A DNA stretch of 36,061 bases from positions 1-36,061 of the forward strand of contig JADCJN010000250.1 in the NCBI GenBank assembly GCA_020247005.1. Direction: 5' to 3'. Shown here one piece after another: positions 21,179-30,128 of the stretch (within the stretch, counting starts at the first letter, position 1; each line of letters begins with the position of its first letter). This stretch comes from Silvanigrellales bacterium. Its GTDB lineage: Bacteria; Bdellovibrionota_B; Oligoflexia; Silvanigrellales; Silvanigrellaceae. The notes below the pieces were generated by a model that was not told the origin of the DNA, made no database searches, and worked only from the letters and a program-made list of their open reading frames with translations. Made by a program: the position numbers and the translations under genes.

Positions 21179-23899
21179 TTAGAGAACGAATGACGCAGGT
21201 CGGGCGTGCGCTACTTCGCCAAGAACGGAAAGCAAGTGTTCAATATTCACAGGCTTGTGGATGTGCGCTTGGAATCCCACACGGAAAGCCCTCATGCGGT
21301 CGGACTCGCTTGCATGCGCAGAGAGGGCGATGGCTGGTGTGGTTGCCGTTTTCCCTTCCGTTTGACTTCGGAGTTCGGTCAGAAAGTCGAATCCATTCAT
21401 TTCCGGCATTCCAATGTCAGAAACGATGACGTCGAAATCACCTTTCCTTGCTGTGTCGAGGGCTTCGCGTGCCGACTGTGCAGCCGTTACTTTAACGTCG
21501 TATTTTCCCAGCACCGTGCGAAGGACTTCGAGGGATGCCTCTTCATCTTCCACAAGAAGGACGCGCAGGCCTTCCACGGTTTCTTTCAGGCAGCCTTCCG
21601 TGCGCGTGACGTCGTCCTCTGCTTCCACAAGAGAGTGTCCGCACTCCGAAAGGCCTGTCGTTGCATTCTCCATGCGCACGGGACTGAGCGGAAACCGGAC
21701 AATAAAGGTTGAGCCATGCCCTTCGCCTCGGCTCGAGGCCTCAAGAGCACCGCCATGTAGGTCGACAAGCTGTTTCGTAATGGCAAGGCCGAGGCCAAGG
21801 CCCTGGTGCGTGCGAGCAAGGCTTGAGCTCCCTTGTCGGAAGCGTTCGAACACGTGGGGCAGGAGTTCCTCGGGAATGCCCACTCCGGTGTCTGAAACCG
21901 TGAGAACGACATGAGAGGAGATGCGCTCGAGTCGCACCTCAATACGCCCCCCACGCGGCGTGAACTTCGAGGCATTCGAGAGAAGATTCCAAAAGATTTG
22001 TTGCAGGCGCACGGGGTCGGCCGAAATGGGGCCTGCGAGGGCTTGGGTGGTGGTTAGGAGGTTCACGCCCTTCGAAAGGATGGCGGGTTGCACCGATGCG
22101 ATGGCGTCTCGCAGAGCGATTTCGGGGTCGATGATGAGAGTTTGCAGGCGCATTTTTCCTGAAATAACGCGTGAAACATCAAGAAGGTCGTCGATGATGC
22201 GCAGTTGAGCTTCGGCGCTTTTTTCCATTCGTGCAATAGCGTTTGCGCTTTCTCGAGCGCTCAGCAGCCCGGCCTTCATGAGCTGTATCCAGCCCATGAT
22301 GGAGGTCAATGGTGTCTTCAATTCGTGCGACACCATGGCCAAAAATTCGTCTTTTGCCTGGCTCGACTCTCGGAGCTCCTGGTTCAAGAGACGCATTTCG
22401 TCGGCTCGCTCAAGAATGCTTCCCATCAGAAGGAAGACCAGGCGCCTGGCATGATCCACTTGCCATTCCAGCCAGGGCAAAGACTTGTGCCGAATGCGTT
22501 CGGTGTAAGGCATGAACGAAGCGCGAGCCGCAGGAAAGCCCGCATCGTCGACCACAGACTCGAGCGGATCTCCTGCCCATCGAATAGCATGGGCGTTTTC
22601 TGTTCGAAACCAGACGATGTAGTCTTTCTCGCCAGGATTCAAATTCGCCGCAATCACGCCGCTCCCCACTTTGCCAAATTGGGCTGCGCGCGGGTAGTGC
22701 ATCATGAGGCGGTCGGTGACGAATGTTTCGCCAGCGTGTTCTGCGCGCAGCCAGTTAATGAGCTCGTCAACCTCATTTGCGGTGGGAGTGCGCCCGAAAA
22801 TTCGTGTTTCTCCGCGGAAATGAATGGCCGCACCGTCGGCTTGTACGAGATCGAGGAAGGGTTGCGGAGATGCGGTGAGGGCATCCACAAAATTTTGATC
22901 GTTCGAGGCAATGGCAAGAACTTCCGACAAGGCGCGGGCTGCGGATTCTCGGTTTGCGTTTCTTTGAGAATGTTCCTTCGATGCAATTTGCCACGACAGA
23001 ATTTGCCCCAAAGATTCACACGCCAGCCTCACCTCGTAAGGAACAAAATGAGGTGAGTGGTGGTGGCAGACAATGAGTCCCCAAAGTTGGCCGCCTTGCA
23101 ACAAAGACACCGTCATGGCAGCCACTGCGCCTATGTTACGTAAATAGTCGAAGTGTATGGGTGATACGGAACGCAATGCCGCATTGGAGAGATCAAAGCG
23201 TGACCGGGCAAGGCGCAAGCTGGGGTCGTCGGACACAAGCTTGGAGGGAACATCGTCGCGGTCGGCAATGAATCGCAACCAATGGACAGAACAATGGTCA
23301 CGCACCTTGGCAGGGATGTCGGCGGCACCATAGTGAAGACCAAGGATAGACGTCAGCTCTTCAGCCCGCGCTTCCGCGATAATTTCACCGTTCCATTCAG
23401 GGTCGAATCGGTAGACAACGACGCGATCGAAGTTGGTCATTTCTCGAATTTCAGTCACCACCTTGGCGCAGAGTCGCTTGATGTTGGTGGTTTGCTCCAT
23501 TTCTTCCACAGTCCATCGCAGGCGCAGGTGATAGTTGTGGAAGAGGGCCGCAGCGATGCCCGAAGAGGGTTCAACCTCCACCACCAAGAGTTCGCTCGTG
23601 CGATGAAGAATGGCTTGAAGGGGGCCGAGGTGCGTGCGGGCGGGAATCACCACTCCCAAAGGACTTGCCGCGCGGGGGTCGCCTGGGCGCGTGAAGCAGT
23701 CCTCTATGGTCTTCGCGCATCGCTTGGAAAAAAGAGAATCGAGTGTTCGGCCAAGGACGGCCTCCGGAACGAGGCCAAGCCAGCGCTCGCAATTGTCGCT
23801 CACGACTTTGACCTTTTTCGTCGTCGTGTCGAGTGCGATGTAGAGGCCGTGTGATTGGACAGATTCCGCGATCACCAGCTTCGCTTTCGCGACAGGCAT
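21179..23899 (-). CDS. Bacteriophytochrome hybrid histidine kinase/response regulator lacking the chromophore Cys
   Basis: The 906-residue cytoplasmic protein is PAS (1-115), GAF (130-310), PHY (330-500), HisKA with His525 in SHELKTPL, HATPase (N box NLLSNASKF, DTGVGIP, GLGLGLAI) and a receiver with Asp828 (VSDIGMPEMNG). Phytochrome marks include ADIP at 193-196, SPIHFDYL at 246-253 with the conserved His249, and a tongue motif ARASF at 458-462 in place of PRxSF. Bacterial phytochromes bind biliverdin through a Cys about 12 residues before the IQPHG motif. Here that motif is VQSHG near residue 14, the protein starts at residue 1 just before it, and there is no N-terminal Cys. The GAF domain also lacks the plant/cyanobacterial Cys. 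AGGAG eight bases before the ATG supports this start. It may bind a bilin non-covalently or sense another cue. The output target is not evident. Confidence 0.9.
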   Translation of the reverse strand: MPVAKAKLVIAESVQSHGLYIALDTTTKKVKVVSDNCERWLGLVPEAVLGRTLDSLFSKRCAKTIEDCFTRPGDPRAASPLGVVIPARTHLGPLQAILHRTSELLVVEVEPSSGIAAALFHNYHLRLRWTVEEMEQTTNIKRLCAKVVTEIREMTNFDRVVVYRFDPEWNGEIIAEARAEELTSILGLHYGAADIPAKVRDHCSVHWLRFIADRDDVPSKLVSDDPSLRLARSRFDLSNAALRSVSPIHFDYLRNIGAVAAMTVSLLQGGQLWGLIVCHHHSPHFVPYEVRLACESLGQILSWQIASKEHSQRNANRESAARALSEVLAIASNDQNFVDALTASPQPFLDLVQADGAAIHFRGETRIFGRTPTANEVDELINWLRAEHAGETFVTDRLMMHYPRAAQFGKVGSGVIAANLNPGEKDYIVWFRTENAHAIRWAGDPLESVVDDAGFPAARASFMPYTERIRHKSLPWLEWQVDHARRLVFLLMGSILERADEMRLLNQELRESSQAKDEFLAMVSHELKTPLTSIMGWIQLMKAGLLSARESANAIARMEKSAEAQLRIIDDLLDVSRVISGKMRLQTLIIDPEIALRDAIASVQPAILSKGVNLLTTTQALAGPISADPVRLQQIFWNLLSNASKFTPRGGRIEVRLERISSHVVLTVSDTGVGIPEELLPHVFERFRQGSSSLARTHQGLGLGLAITKQLVDLHGGALEASSRGEGHGSTFIVRFPLSPVRMENATTGLSECGHSLVEAEDDVTRTEGCLKETVEGLRVLLVEDEEASLEVLRTVLGKYDVKVTAAQSAREALDTARKGDFDVIVSDIGMPEMNGFDFLTELRSQTEGKTATTPAIALSAHASESDRMRAFRVGFQAHIHKPVNIEHLLSVLGEVAHARPASFVL

Positions 23900-23999
23900 G
23901 TGTGGTCTCCTCGACCGAAATGGCGGGTGTGTTCGTGTCGAGAGTGCGACGTCAGTGTTCTCTTTGCAAATAGGAAGATTCTTTTTTTCAAAACCCCAC

Positions 24000-24017
24000 T
24001 TGACAAACTCCGGTCAA
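24000..24017. promoter_or_regulatory. Inverted repeat TTGAC-N8-GTCAA between the kinase and lolD genes
   Basis: The palindrome sits in the 215-bp divergent gap. On the plus strand it supplies a perfect TTGACA (24000-24005) about 110 bp before lolD, with only a weak -10 after it. On the minus strand it supplies TTGTCA, with AAGAAT 17 bp downstream, a fair promoter for the phytochrome kinase. A protein bound here could control both genes. Confidence 0.4.
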
Positions 24018-24114
24018 TTAAAAATCGAAGCTTGCGTCTTGGGGAAACACGTTCGTGGACTCCGGTTCAGCTGCGAGATACATTCTCGACGTCCGTCACT
24101 TTCGGAGAGACGTC

Positions 24115-24804
24115 ATGAACAGTGCAGTGCGCGTGAGCCATTTGAAGAAAAGCTACCCTATGGGGGGAGGCCTCCTTCCCGTCCTTCGAGGAGTGAGTTT
24201 CGAAGTTGCAAAAGGCGAGCTTGTTGCTGTTGTCGGTGAATCGGGGAGCGGCAAAAGCACGCTCTTGCATCTTTTGGGGGCGCTCGACACACCGACTTCA
24301 GGAGAGGTGGAGGTGGGGGGCATCAATCCCTTTCGGGGCTCCGACGCCGCCGTGAGCCATTTCCGCAACCGCCACATTGGGTTTGTGTTCCAGCACAACA
24401 ATCTGCTCCCCGAATTTACATGCCTTGAAAACGTGATGATGCCTGGCCTCATTGCCGGTGGCTCGGAAAAAGCCTTGCGCGCAAAAGCTGCAATGCTGCT
24501 GGAAAGTGTGGGCCTTACTCATCGCGTCACGCACTTTCCAGGCATGATGTCGGGCGGCGAGCAACAGCGCACGGCCATTGCGCGGGCGCTCATCAACGAC
24601 CCCGTGCTCTTGCTCGCCGATGAGCCGTCGGGCAACCTCGATTCTCAGAATGCGCTAAAAGTTCATGCGCTTTTTGGTGAACTCAATGCGCGTCTCAAAA
24701 CAACCATCCTCGTGGTTACGCACAATGTGGAATTTGCACATGCCCTTCCGCGCCGGCTCGAAATGAGAGATGGAGAGATTATAGGCGACGTAAAGACAGG
24801 CTAA
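24115..24804 (+). CDS. lolD: LolD-type ABC transporter ATPase
   Basis: The 229-residue protein is a single ABC ATPase: Walker [10 protein letters not shown] at 41-49, Q-loop in [10 protein letters not shown], signature MSGGEQQR at 145-152, Walker B VLLLADEP at 164-171 and a switch His in VVTHN. Its closest functional class is the LolD/MacB ATPase group, which powers lipoprotein release or related envelope transport. No permease is adjacent; the LolC/E-type permease at 13540 is the likely partner. ATG at 24115 has GGAG seven bases ahead, and the in-frame GTG-like extension to 24055 is not needed. It starts the rightward envelope-biogenesis cluster, 12 bp before the fur-like gene. Confidence 0.88.
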   Translation: MNSAVRVSHLKKSYPMGGGLLPVLRGVSFEVAKGELVAVVGESGSGKSTLLHLLGALDTPTSGEVEVGGINPFRGSDAAVSHFRNRHIGFVFQHNNLLPEFTCLENVMMPGLIAGGSEKALRAKAAMLLESVGLTHRVTHFPGMMSGGEQQRTAIARALINDPVLLLADEPSGNLDSQNALKVHALFGELNARLKTTILVVTHNVEFAHALPRRLEMRDGEIIGDVKTG

Positions 24805-24816
24805 GGCGGACAAACG

Positions 24817-25182
24817 ATGCAACGCAAAACTCAGCAGCGCGAGAACATTCAGGCTGTTCTGAAAGACGCCGCCCGACCCCTCACGGTTCATGAAGTTCTG
24901 GAACGAGCCTCGAAGAATGTGCCTTCGCTCGGCATTGCCACGGTCTATAGGTGTGTGAAAGCTCTCATTGAGGCCGGAGATGTGAGTCTCGTTGAAATTG
25001 TCGGTGAGCCTCTTCGCTACGAAACCGCGCACCTTGCCCACCACCACCATTTCGTTTGCGATGCCTGCAAAAAGGTATTCGACGTGCAGGGCTGCGTGGC
25101 GGTATCGACTCTCGTTCCTCATGGCTTCACGCTGCGGGCGCATGAAATCGTGCTCTACGGAGTTTGTGCGAGTTGTGGATAA
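24817..25182 (+). CDS. Fur-family metalloregulator
   Basis: The 121-residue protein has the Fur winged helix (recognition region PSLGIATVYRCVKALIEAG at 36-54), a His cluster at 75-78, and two CxxC pairs, Cys81/Cys84 and Cys117/Cys120, forming the usual structural zinc site. The family includes Fur (iron), Zur (zinc) and PerR (peroxide); the subtype cannot be assigned by eye. At 121 residues it is short and ends right after the second CxxC. It lies between lolD and bamA, 12 bp behind lolD, so metal or stress status may feed into envelope assembly, or its position may be incidental. Confidence 0.87.
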   Translation: MQRKTQQRENIQAVLKDAARPLTVHEVLERASKNVPSLGIATVYRCVKALIEAGDVSLVEIVGEPLRYETAHLAHHHHFVCDACKKVFDVQGCVAVSTLVPHGFTLRAHEIVLYGVCASCG

Positions 25183-25357
25183 AGCGCTCTCAAAACCGAG
25201 GCCATGCAGGCGGGTGCCGACATTCGAAACGACAAGGGTGACGTGGCGCTTTGATCCGCGCTCGAAACTCTGGGGGCGGGCGCCTGTTTGCTCGGACCCG
25301 CATTCTGTGATTTCTTGTTGGGGTTTTGGACCCAAACGACACCGAAGGTGGCACTAC

Positions 25358-27823
25358 GTGACCTCATTTTCTGCCCGGGGCCATCGACTCCTCTGTATGG
25401 GCCTCGCACTGGCACACGCGACGACACCCCTCATCGCCTTTCCTCTCGTTGTAGTCTTAGGCCTCGGGCTGCCTGGCAAGGCGCGTGCCCAAGCCCTTGT
25501 GGAGCCCGAGGCCGGCGAAGCTGCTGCAAAGCAAGGCGTTCGCATTCTCGACGTCAAAGTGGAAGGCAACCGCGCGGTTCAGTCGGATGCCGTCAAAGGC
25601 CTCATGAATTTGAAGCCAGGTTCCCCCTACGACGCCTCCCTTGTGCGCCGCGACATCAAAGCCATTTTCGCGAGTGGTTTTTTCCAAGACGTGCGAATCG
25701 ACGCGAGTGCTTCGGCCGGGCCCGACGCCTCAGGTCTTGTTCTTTTGGTCAGTGTTGTTGAAAAGCCCAGCATCCGAGAAATTCGATTCGTTGGGTTCGA
25801 AGCCGTCACCGAAAGCTCCCTTTCGGACAAAATTCAGGCGAAGCGCTACACCATTGTCGATGAGCGCAAAATCACCGGAGATCTTCGCGTTATTGAGCAG
25901 CAATACGTGGAGAAGGGCTACTACCTCGCGCGGGCGAGCTTCTCGCTCGACCCCACCGATTCAGGCGAAGTCGTTCTGACCTATCGTGTGCTGGAAAACG
26001 ATCCCGTGTCGGTGGCACGCGTAAACCTTGTGGGCAACCATTGGTTTTCCGACAGCGAGTTGAAAGGGAACATGGCCACGCGTGAAAAGCGTTGGACCTC
26101 TTTCCTAAACAACGCCGGAACCTTCAAAGACGAGTTCGTGAACCGCGACAAAGAGTGGCTCGCCTATTTCCACCGCGACAACGGTTTTGCGGAAGCCACC
26201 GTCGCGCAGCCCCAGGCGCGTCTCGACGGCGGCCGTCAGAATGTGGAAGTCAGTTATTATGTGGAAGAAGGAGAACGGTTCGACGTCGGCAAAATCAAAG
26301 TCACGGGCGACGTCCTGTTTCCTGAAGACGAGGTGAAAGAAAAGCTCGCCTTGAAAGAAGGCGCCCTGTTTCGCATCTCTCAGTTCCAGAACGACATGCG
26401 CGTGCTTTCCGACATGTATGGCGACGAGGGCTATGCCTTCGTCGACGTCCTGCCAAAAACGTCGGCCAACCGCGAAACCAAAATCCTGGACATCGAGTAC
26501 GTCGTCACCAAGGGAGAGAAAGCCTACTTCCGAAATATCGTGGTGGAAGGCAACAGCAAGACCCGCGACAACGTGGTGCGCCGCAACATCAAGGTCACCG
26601 AAGGCGAACGCTTTCACGCCACACGCCTCGACAAGAGCAAGGAGGCCATTGAGCGCCTCGGCTTCTTCCAGGAAGTCCAGGTGGTGCGCGAACCCGACCA
26701 AAAAAACAACCGCATGGACCTCCGCGTGAAGGTGAAGGAAAAGTCGACGGGTCAGCTTTCAGCAAGCATCGGAGCTTCGCCGTCGTCCGACGGACGTGAG
26801 TTCAATTTCTTCGCTCAAGGTCAGTATTCTGAGGCGAACCTCGTGGGCAAGGGCTGGAGTCTTGGCCTGACGGCAAACCTCACTCCCACAGGAAGCTATG
26901 GGCTCTCTACGAACTTTACAGAGCCTTCTATAAACGATGGCCCCTGGAGCTCGTCGGTTTTTGCAAGCTACGACTACGAGGTTTCGGAACCTTTCAAGGG
27001 AATTGAGGGCAAGCGCTTCACAACCATCAAGCGGGTCGGCACATCCCTGGGCCGTGAGATTTTTGTCGAGGACCTCCGCTTTTCGCTGGGCTATTCGTTT
27101 GAGCGCGTGAGCACCAACAACATCAACCCTGTGTTGCGGCCGTTCACGAAAGTGGGCGACACCGAGCGGATTTCGCAGACTCTGACTTACAACAAAACGA
27201 ACAACTACCTTCAGCCTACAAGCGGGGTCTCGTTGTCGGCCACAAACACATTTGGCATGAAAGTGTTCGCGGGCGACAACACATTCGGACTCGTGGAAGG
27301 CAGTGCGGCCTACTACATTCCCCTTCCGGTGACCGACGAGTACCTCACGAACTTCCGATTTGCCTTCGAGCCTGCCTATGTTTACCCGCTCATGGGCAAA
27401 CCCATTCCTATTTGGGAACGCCTCCGTCTGGGCTCCCTTTTGAACATGAAGGCGTACTTCCAAGAAGAAGACGTCATCAGTCCCCTCGTCGATGTCATGG
27501 TTTCTCCCGATTCCGGAGCCGTGCGTCGCATCGACAAAGGCGGCAACCGCAGGTTGTATTGGTCGGGAGAGTATTTCTTCCCGCTCATTCCCGAAGCGAA
27601 TCTGCGGCTCGTGACCTTCGGTGAAGCCGGCACTGTTCTCGACGACCGCGAAAGTTTTTCAACCGACAAACTCAAGTACGATGTGGGCTTCGGATTCCGA
27701 TGGCTCACACCCATTGCGCCGTTCCGGTTTGAGTGGGCGTGGCCGGTGGAAAAGGGCAGACTCGGCCAAAGCCAGTTCATCTTCTTCATTGGCAACGACA
27801 ACGCTTCGTCACTGACACGCTGA
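25358..27823 (+). CDS. bamA: BamA-type outer membrane protein assembly factor
   Basis: The 821-residue protein has a long signal peptide (to about residue 45, KARAQ). Five POTRA domains start near 61, 137, 215, 305 and 387, each showing the VxGN/VxG-type strand, and the barrel spans about 462-821. It would fold and insert outer-membrane beta-barrel proteins. The conserved loop-6 motif VRGF/VRGY, expected before the GGN...E..FPL block, reads MKAY at 697-700; I find no RGF or RGY elsewhere in the barrel. GTG at 25358 has AAGGTGG six bases upstream. The longer in-frame extension to 24992 overlaps fur and is rejected. The last residue is Arg rather than the Phe or Trp common in barrels. It is followed 56 bp later by skp. 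Confidence 0.92.
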   Translation: MTSFSARGHRLLCMGLALAHATTPLIAFPLVVVLGLGLPGKARAQALVEPEAGEAAAKQGVRILDVKVEGNRAVQSDAVKGLMNLKPGSPYDASLVRRDIKAIFASGFFQDVRIDASASAGPDASGLVLLVSVVEKPSIREIRFVGFEAVTESSLSDKIQAKRYTIVDERKITGDLRVIEQQYVEKGYYLARASFSLDPTDSGEVVLTYRVLENDPVSVARVNLVGNHWFSDSELKGNMATREKRWTSFLNNAGTFKDEFVNRDKEWLAYFHRDNGFAEATVAQPQARLDGGRQNVEVSYYVEEGERFDVGKIKVTGDVLFPEDEVKEKLALKEGALFRISQFQNDMRVLSDMYGDEGYAFVDVLPKTSANRETKILDIEYVVTKGEKAYFRNIVVEGNSKTRDNVVRRNIKVTEGERFHATRLDKSKEAIERLGFFQEVQVVREPDQKNNRMDLRVKVKEKSTGQLSASIGASPSSDGREFNFFAQGQYSEANLVGKGWSLGLTANLTPTGSYGLSTNFTEPSINDGPWSSSVFASYDYEVSEPFKGIEGKRFTTIKRVGTSLGREIFVEDLRFSLGYSFERVSTNNINPVLRPFTKVGDTERISQTLTYNKTNNYLQPTSGVSLSATNTFGMKVFAGDNTFGLVEGSAAYYIPLPVTDEYLTNFRFAFEPAYVYPLMGKPIPIWERLRLGSLLNMKAYFQEEDVISPLVDVMVSPDSGAVRRIDKGGNRRLYWSGEYFFPLIPEANLRLVTFGEAGTVLDDRESFSTDKLKYDVGFGFRWLTPIAPFRFEWAWPVEKGRLGQSQFIFFIGNDNASSLTR

Positions 27824-27879
27824 GGTTCCCAAGCGCTCGTATTTCGCAGCGCCGACGGCCTTTCAAGGAGAGAGTCCGC

Positions 27880-28518
27880 ATGACACCGTTTCGCTTTCGT
27901 GCCTCTGTTGTTTCGTTCTTTGCGCTTCTGGGTGCTGGTGCCACTGCTGCTGCCACTGTTGCTGCCACTGTTGCGTTCGTGCCTTCGCTCGCCCTTGCCC
28001 AAGGGTCACCCCCGTCCTCTTCGGCAGCTGCGGGTGCGGCCGGGGCTGCCAGGGCCTCTCTGCGCTTCGCGTTCGTCGACATGCAGGCTGCCATTCTCCA
28101 AACCGAGGAAGGCAAAATTGCGAAAGCGAAGATCGAGAAAGAAGCCGAGTCCAAGCGCCAAGACATTTTGAACCAAGAAAAAGACCTCAAGAAGCTCGAC
28201 GATGAATTTCAGGCGCAACAAGCGGTTCTTTCCGACGACGCCAAGAAGTCCAAGCAAACGGAGTTCCAGGGCAAATTCCAAAAGCTCCAGGGTGCCCGCA
28301 TGCAATTCGAACAAGACGTGCGCCAAAAGGAAATGCAGGAAACCCAGAAAATTTTTCAAAACCTCACTTCGGTGATCGATGATGTGGCCAAACGCAAGGG
28401 CTACGACATGGTGTTCGAACGTGGCGCTGGCGCGGTTCTCTATGCTGCGAAAATCGACGACATCACAAGCGACGTGGTTACTAGCTACAATGCGAAGCAC
28501 AAGGCTGCGAAGAAGTGA
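27880..28518 (+). CDS. skp: Skp/OmpH-family periplasmic chaperone
   Basis: The 212-residue protein has an Ala-rich signal peptide (cleavage probable after Ala40, SLALA-Q), then the OmpH domain. FAFVDMQAAILQTEEGK opens the core, long Lys/Gln/Glu-rich coiled-coil helices form the tentacles (about 75-160), and VIDDVAKRKGYDMVFERG closes it. Skp trimers hold unfolded outer-membrane proteins on the way to BamA, the gene just upstream. AAGGAG lies nine bases before the ATG at 27880; an upstream in-frame ATG inside bamA is not used. The signal peptide contains a 12-bp tandem repeat. The stop overlaps the GTG of lpxD. Confidence 0.9.
   Translation: MTPFRFRASVVSFFALLGAGATAAATVAATVAFVPSLALAQGSPPSSSAAAGAAGAARASLRFAFVDMQAAILQTEEGKIAKAKIEKEAESKRQDILNQEKDLKKLDDEFQAQQAVLSDDAKKSKQTEFQGKFQKLQGARMQFEQDVRQKEMQETQKIFQNLTSVIDDVAKRKGYDMVFERGAGAVLYAAKIDDITSDVVTSYNAKHKAAKK
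27937..27972 (+). repeat. 12-bp tandem repeat in the skp signal-peptide coding sequence
   Basis: Three copies of GCTGCCACTGTT (the first imperfect, the other two identical) encode the Ala/Thr/Val-rich h-region. The unit is a multiple of three, so copy changes would lengthen or shorten the signal peptide by four residues without a frameshift. Confidence 0.75.
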
Positions 28519-29624
28519 CGCCTGCGACCCCTCCGACTCCTCCGACAAATGGCGTGCGTCTGACCACCTCGGACCTCGTTGCAGGGGAAGGCCTTTTCGC
28601 GTGTTCGCTGCATGCCACGAGTCCGAGTGTGGAGCGCGTCTTCGAGGGGCTCGCGCCTTTGTCGCATGCCACTCCGAACACCATCGCGTTTTTGGCGAAC
28701 GAAAAGTACTTGGACGAAGCCTACGTGACACGCGCCGGAGCGATCCTTTGCTCGCCCGAACATGGCGCGCTCCTTGCCGCTCGGTTTGAGATGGAATCGG
28801 CGACGTTGTCGTCTGAAGTTGTGGTTCCGCAGCTTTTGCTCACCAAAGAGCCCTACGTGGCGTTTGCACGTGTGGCACAGGTCTTTTTCAAACCCGCTCA
28901 CCCGTTTGAAGGGCGCAGCGCACAAGCCTATGTGGACGCCAGTGCGCAAGTGGCTTCCTCGGCGACGCTGTTTCCCTTCTGTTTCGTGGGGCCAGGCGCG
29001 CGCATCGGAGCCCGCACCGTTGTTTACTCCGGAGTATTTATTGGTGCCGGAAGCGTGGTGGGTGACGACTGCATTCTTTACCCCAATGCCGTGGTGCGCG
29101 AAGGGTGCCGCTTGGGTGACAGGTGCCTTCTGAACCCCGGAGCGGTTCTGGGCGGCGATGGCTTCGGATTCGCTCCGTCTGGCCTCGAGAATGTGAAGAT
29201 CCCGCAAGTGGGGGGCGTTCGTCTCGCCGACGATGTGGAAGTCGGTGCCAACTCTGCCATCGACAGGGGCGCCCTTCTCGACACCACCGTGGGCCCGCAG
29301 ACGAAAATCGACTCCCTTGTGATGGTCGCGCACAACGTCCAAATTGGGCGCGCTTGCTTTATTGCGGGCCAAGCGGGCATCGCCGGAAGCTCGAAGCTTG
29401 GCGACAAAGTGACACTCGCAGGGCAGGTGGGAGTGTCTGGGCACGTGACCATTGCCGACAACGTCGTTGTTCTTGCAAAAGCGGGCGTGTCAAAGGGGCT
29501 TTCACAGCCAGGTTTGTACAATGGGATTCCTGCGAGGCCCAACCGAGAGTATCTTTTGGGCCTCGCGGCGCTCATGCGCCTTTCGGGCCGCAAAAAGTCG
29601 GAAACGAAACGAGACGAGAAGTAA
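28515..29624 (+). CDS. lpxD: UDP-3-O-acylglucosamine N-acyltransferase LpxD
   Basis: The 369-residue protein adds the N-linked 3-hydroxyacyl chain in lipid A synthesis (third committed step). An N-terminal uridine-binding domain (about 12-110) precedes a left-handed beta-helix of hexapeptide repeats (about 130-345). The catalytic His is His273 in MVAHNVQIG, and GGDGFGF near 215 is a family block. The Pro/Thr-rich first dozen residues are an extension relative to E. coli LpxD (341 residues). The GTG start overlaps the skp stop (GTGA). fabZ follows, as in many Gram-negative genomes. Confidence 0.95.
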   Translation: MTPATPPTPPTNGVRLTTSDLVAGEGLFACSLHATSPSVERVFEGLAPLSHATPNTIAFLANEKYLDEAYVTRAGAILCSPEHGALLAARFEMESATLSSEVVVPQLLLTKEPYVAFARVAQVFFKPAHPFEGRSAQAYVDASAQVASSATLFPFCFVGPGARIGARTVVYSGVFIGAGSVVGDDCILYPNAVVREGCRLGDRCLLNPGAVLGGDGFGFAPSGLENVKIPQVGGVRLADDVEVGANSAIDRGALLDTTVGPQTKIDSLVMVAHNVQIGRACFIAGQAGIAGSSKLGDKVTLAGQVGVSGHVTIADNVVVLAKAGVSKGLSQPGLYNGIPARPNREYLLGLAALMRLSGRKKSETKRDEK

Positions 29625-29640
29625 GAAGGACACCTTTCCA

Positions 29641-30117
29641 ATGGCCAACGACTCCAAGCGACCCGTCATGACACACGAAGACATCGTCGCGCTTTTGCCG
29701 CACCGCGCCCCCCTCCTGCTTGTCGATAGGGTTGTTGCCGTCGATTATGACGCCATGGAAATTGAGGCGACGAAATGCGTGAGTGGTCTCGACCCCGTGT
29801 TCGCAGGCCACTTTCCTGGGAATCCGGTGATGCCTGGTGTGTATCTCGTCGAGGGGCTTGCACAGGCGAGCGCCCTTCTTTGCTTCAGTTACTTTGAATC
29901 GAAAGGCATCCCATATGAACGGCGCTGCCTCCTGACGAGCATCGACGAAGCAAGATTTCGCAAGCCAACGGTGCCTGGTGACGTCCTTCACTATCATGTG
30001 AAGTATGATCGCTCGCGCGGTCACTTTGCTTGGTTCACGGGCCAAGCGAAAGTCGACGGCGAAACCGTTGCGGAAGCGAAGTTTTCCGCACTCCTGCCGA
30101 CTCCCCTCAAACGCTGA
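29641..30117 (+). CDS. fabZ: 3-hydroxyacyl-ACP dehydratase FabZ
   Basis: The 158-residue hot-dog-fold protein dehydrates 3-hydroxyacyl-ACP in fatty acid elongation and so competes with LpxA and LpxD for the same substrates. ALLPHR (17-22) and the catalytic motif HFPGNPVMPGV (His57) are present, with Glu71 in LVEGLAQAS. AAGGA precedes the ATG at 29641 by about ten bases; ATG at residue 10 is an alternative. It lies 16 bp after lpxD and 11 bp before lpxA, the usual lpxD-fabZ-lpxA order. Confidence 0.95.
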   Translation: MANDSKRPVMTHEDIVALLPHRAPLLLVDRVVAVDYDAMEIEATKCVSGLDPVFAGHFPGNPVMPGVYLVEGLAQASALLCFSYFESKGIPYERRCLLTSIDEARFRKPTVPGDVLHYHVKYDRSRGHFAWFTGQAKVDGETVAEAKFSALLPTPLKR

Positions 30118-30128
30118 GGTCGCCTGAT

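Noticed and set aside
24992-25357. In-frame N-terminal extension of BamA overlapping the fur-like gene
   Set aside because: The fur-like frame is clearly coding there, and the GTG at 25358 has a ribosome binding site and is followed by a signal peptide.
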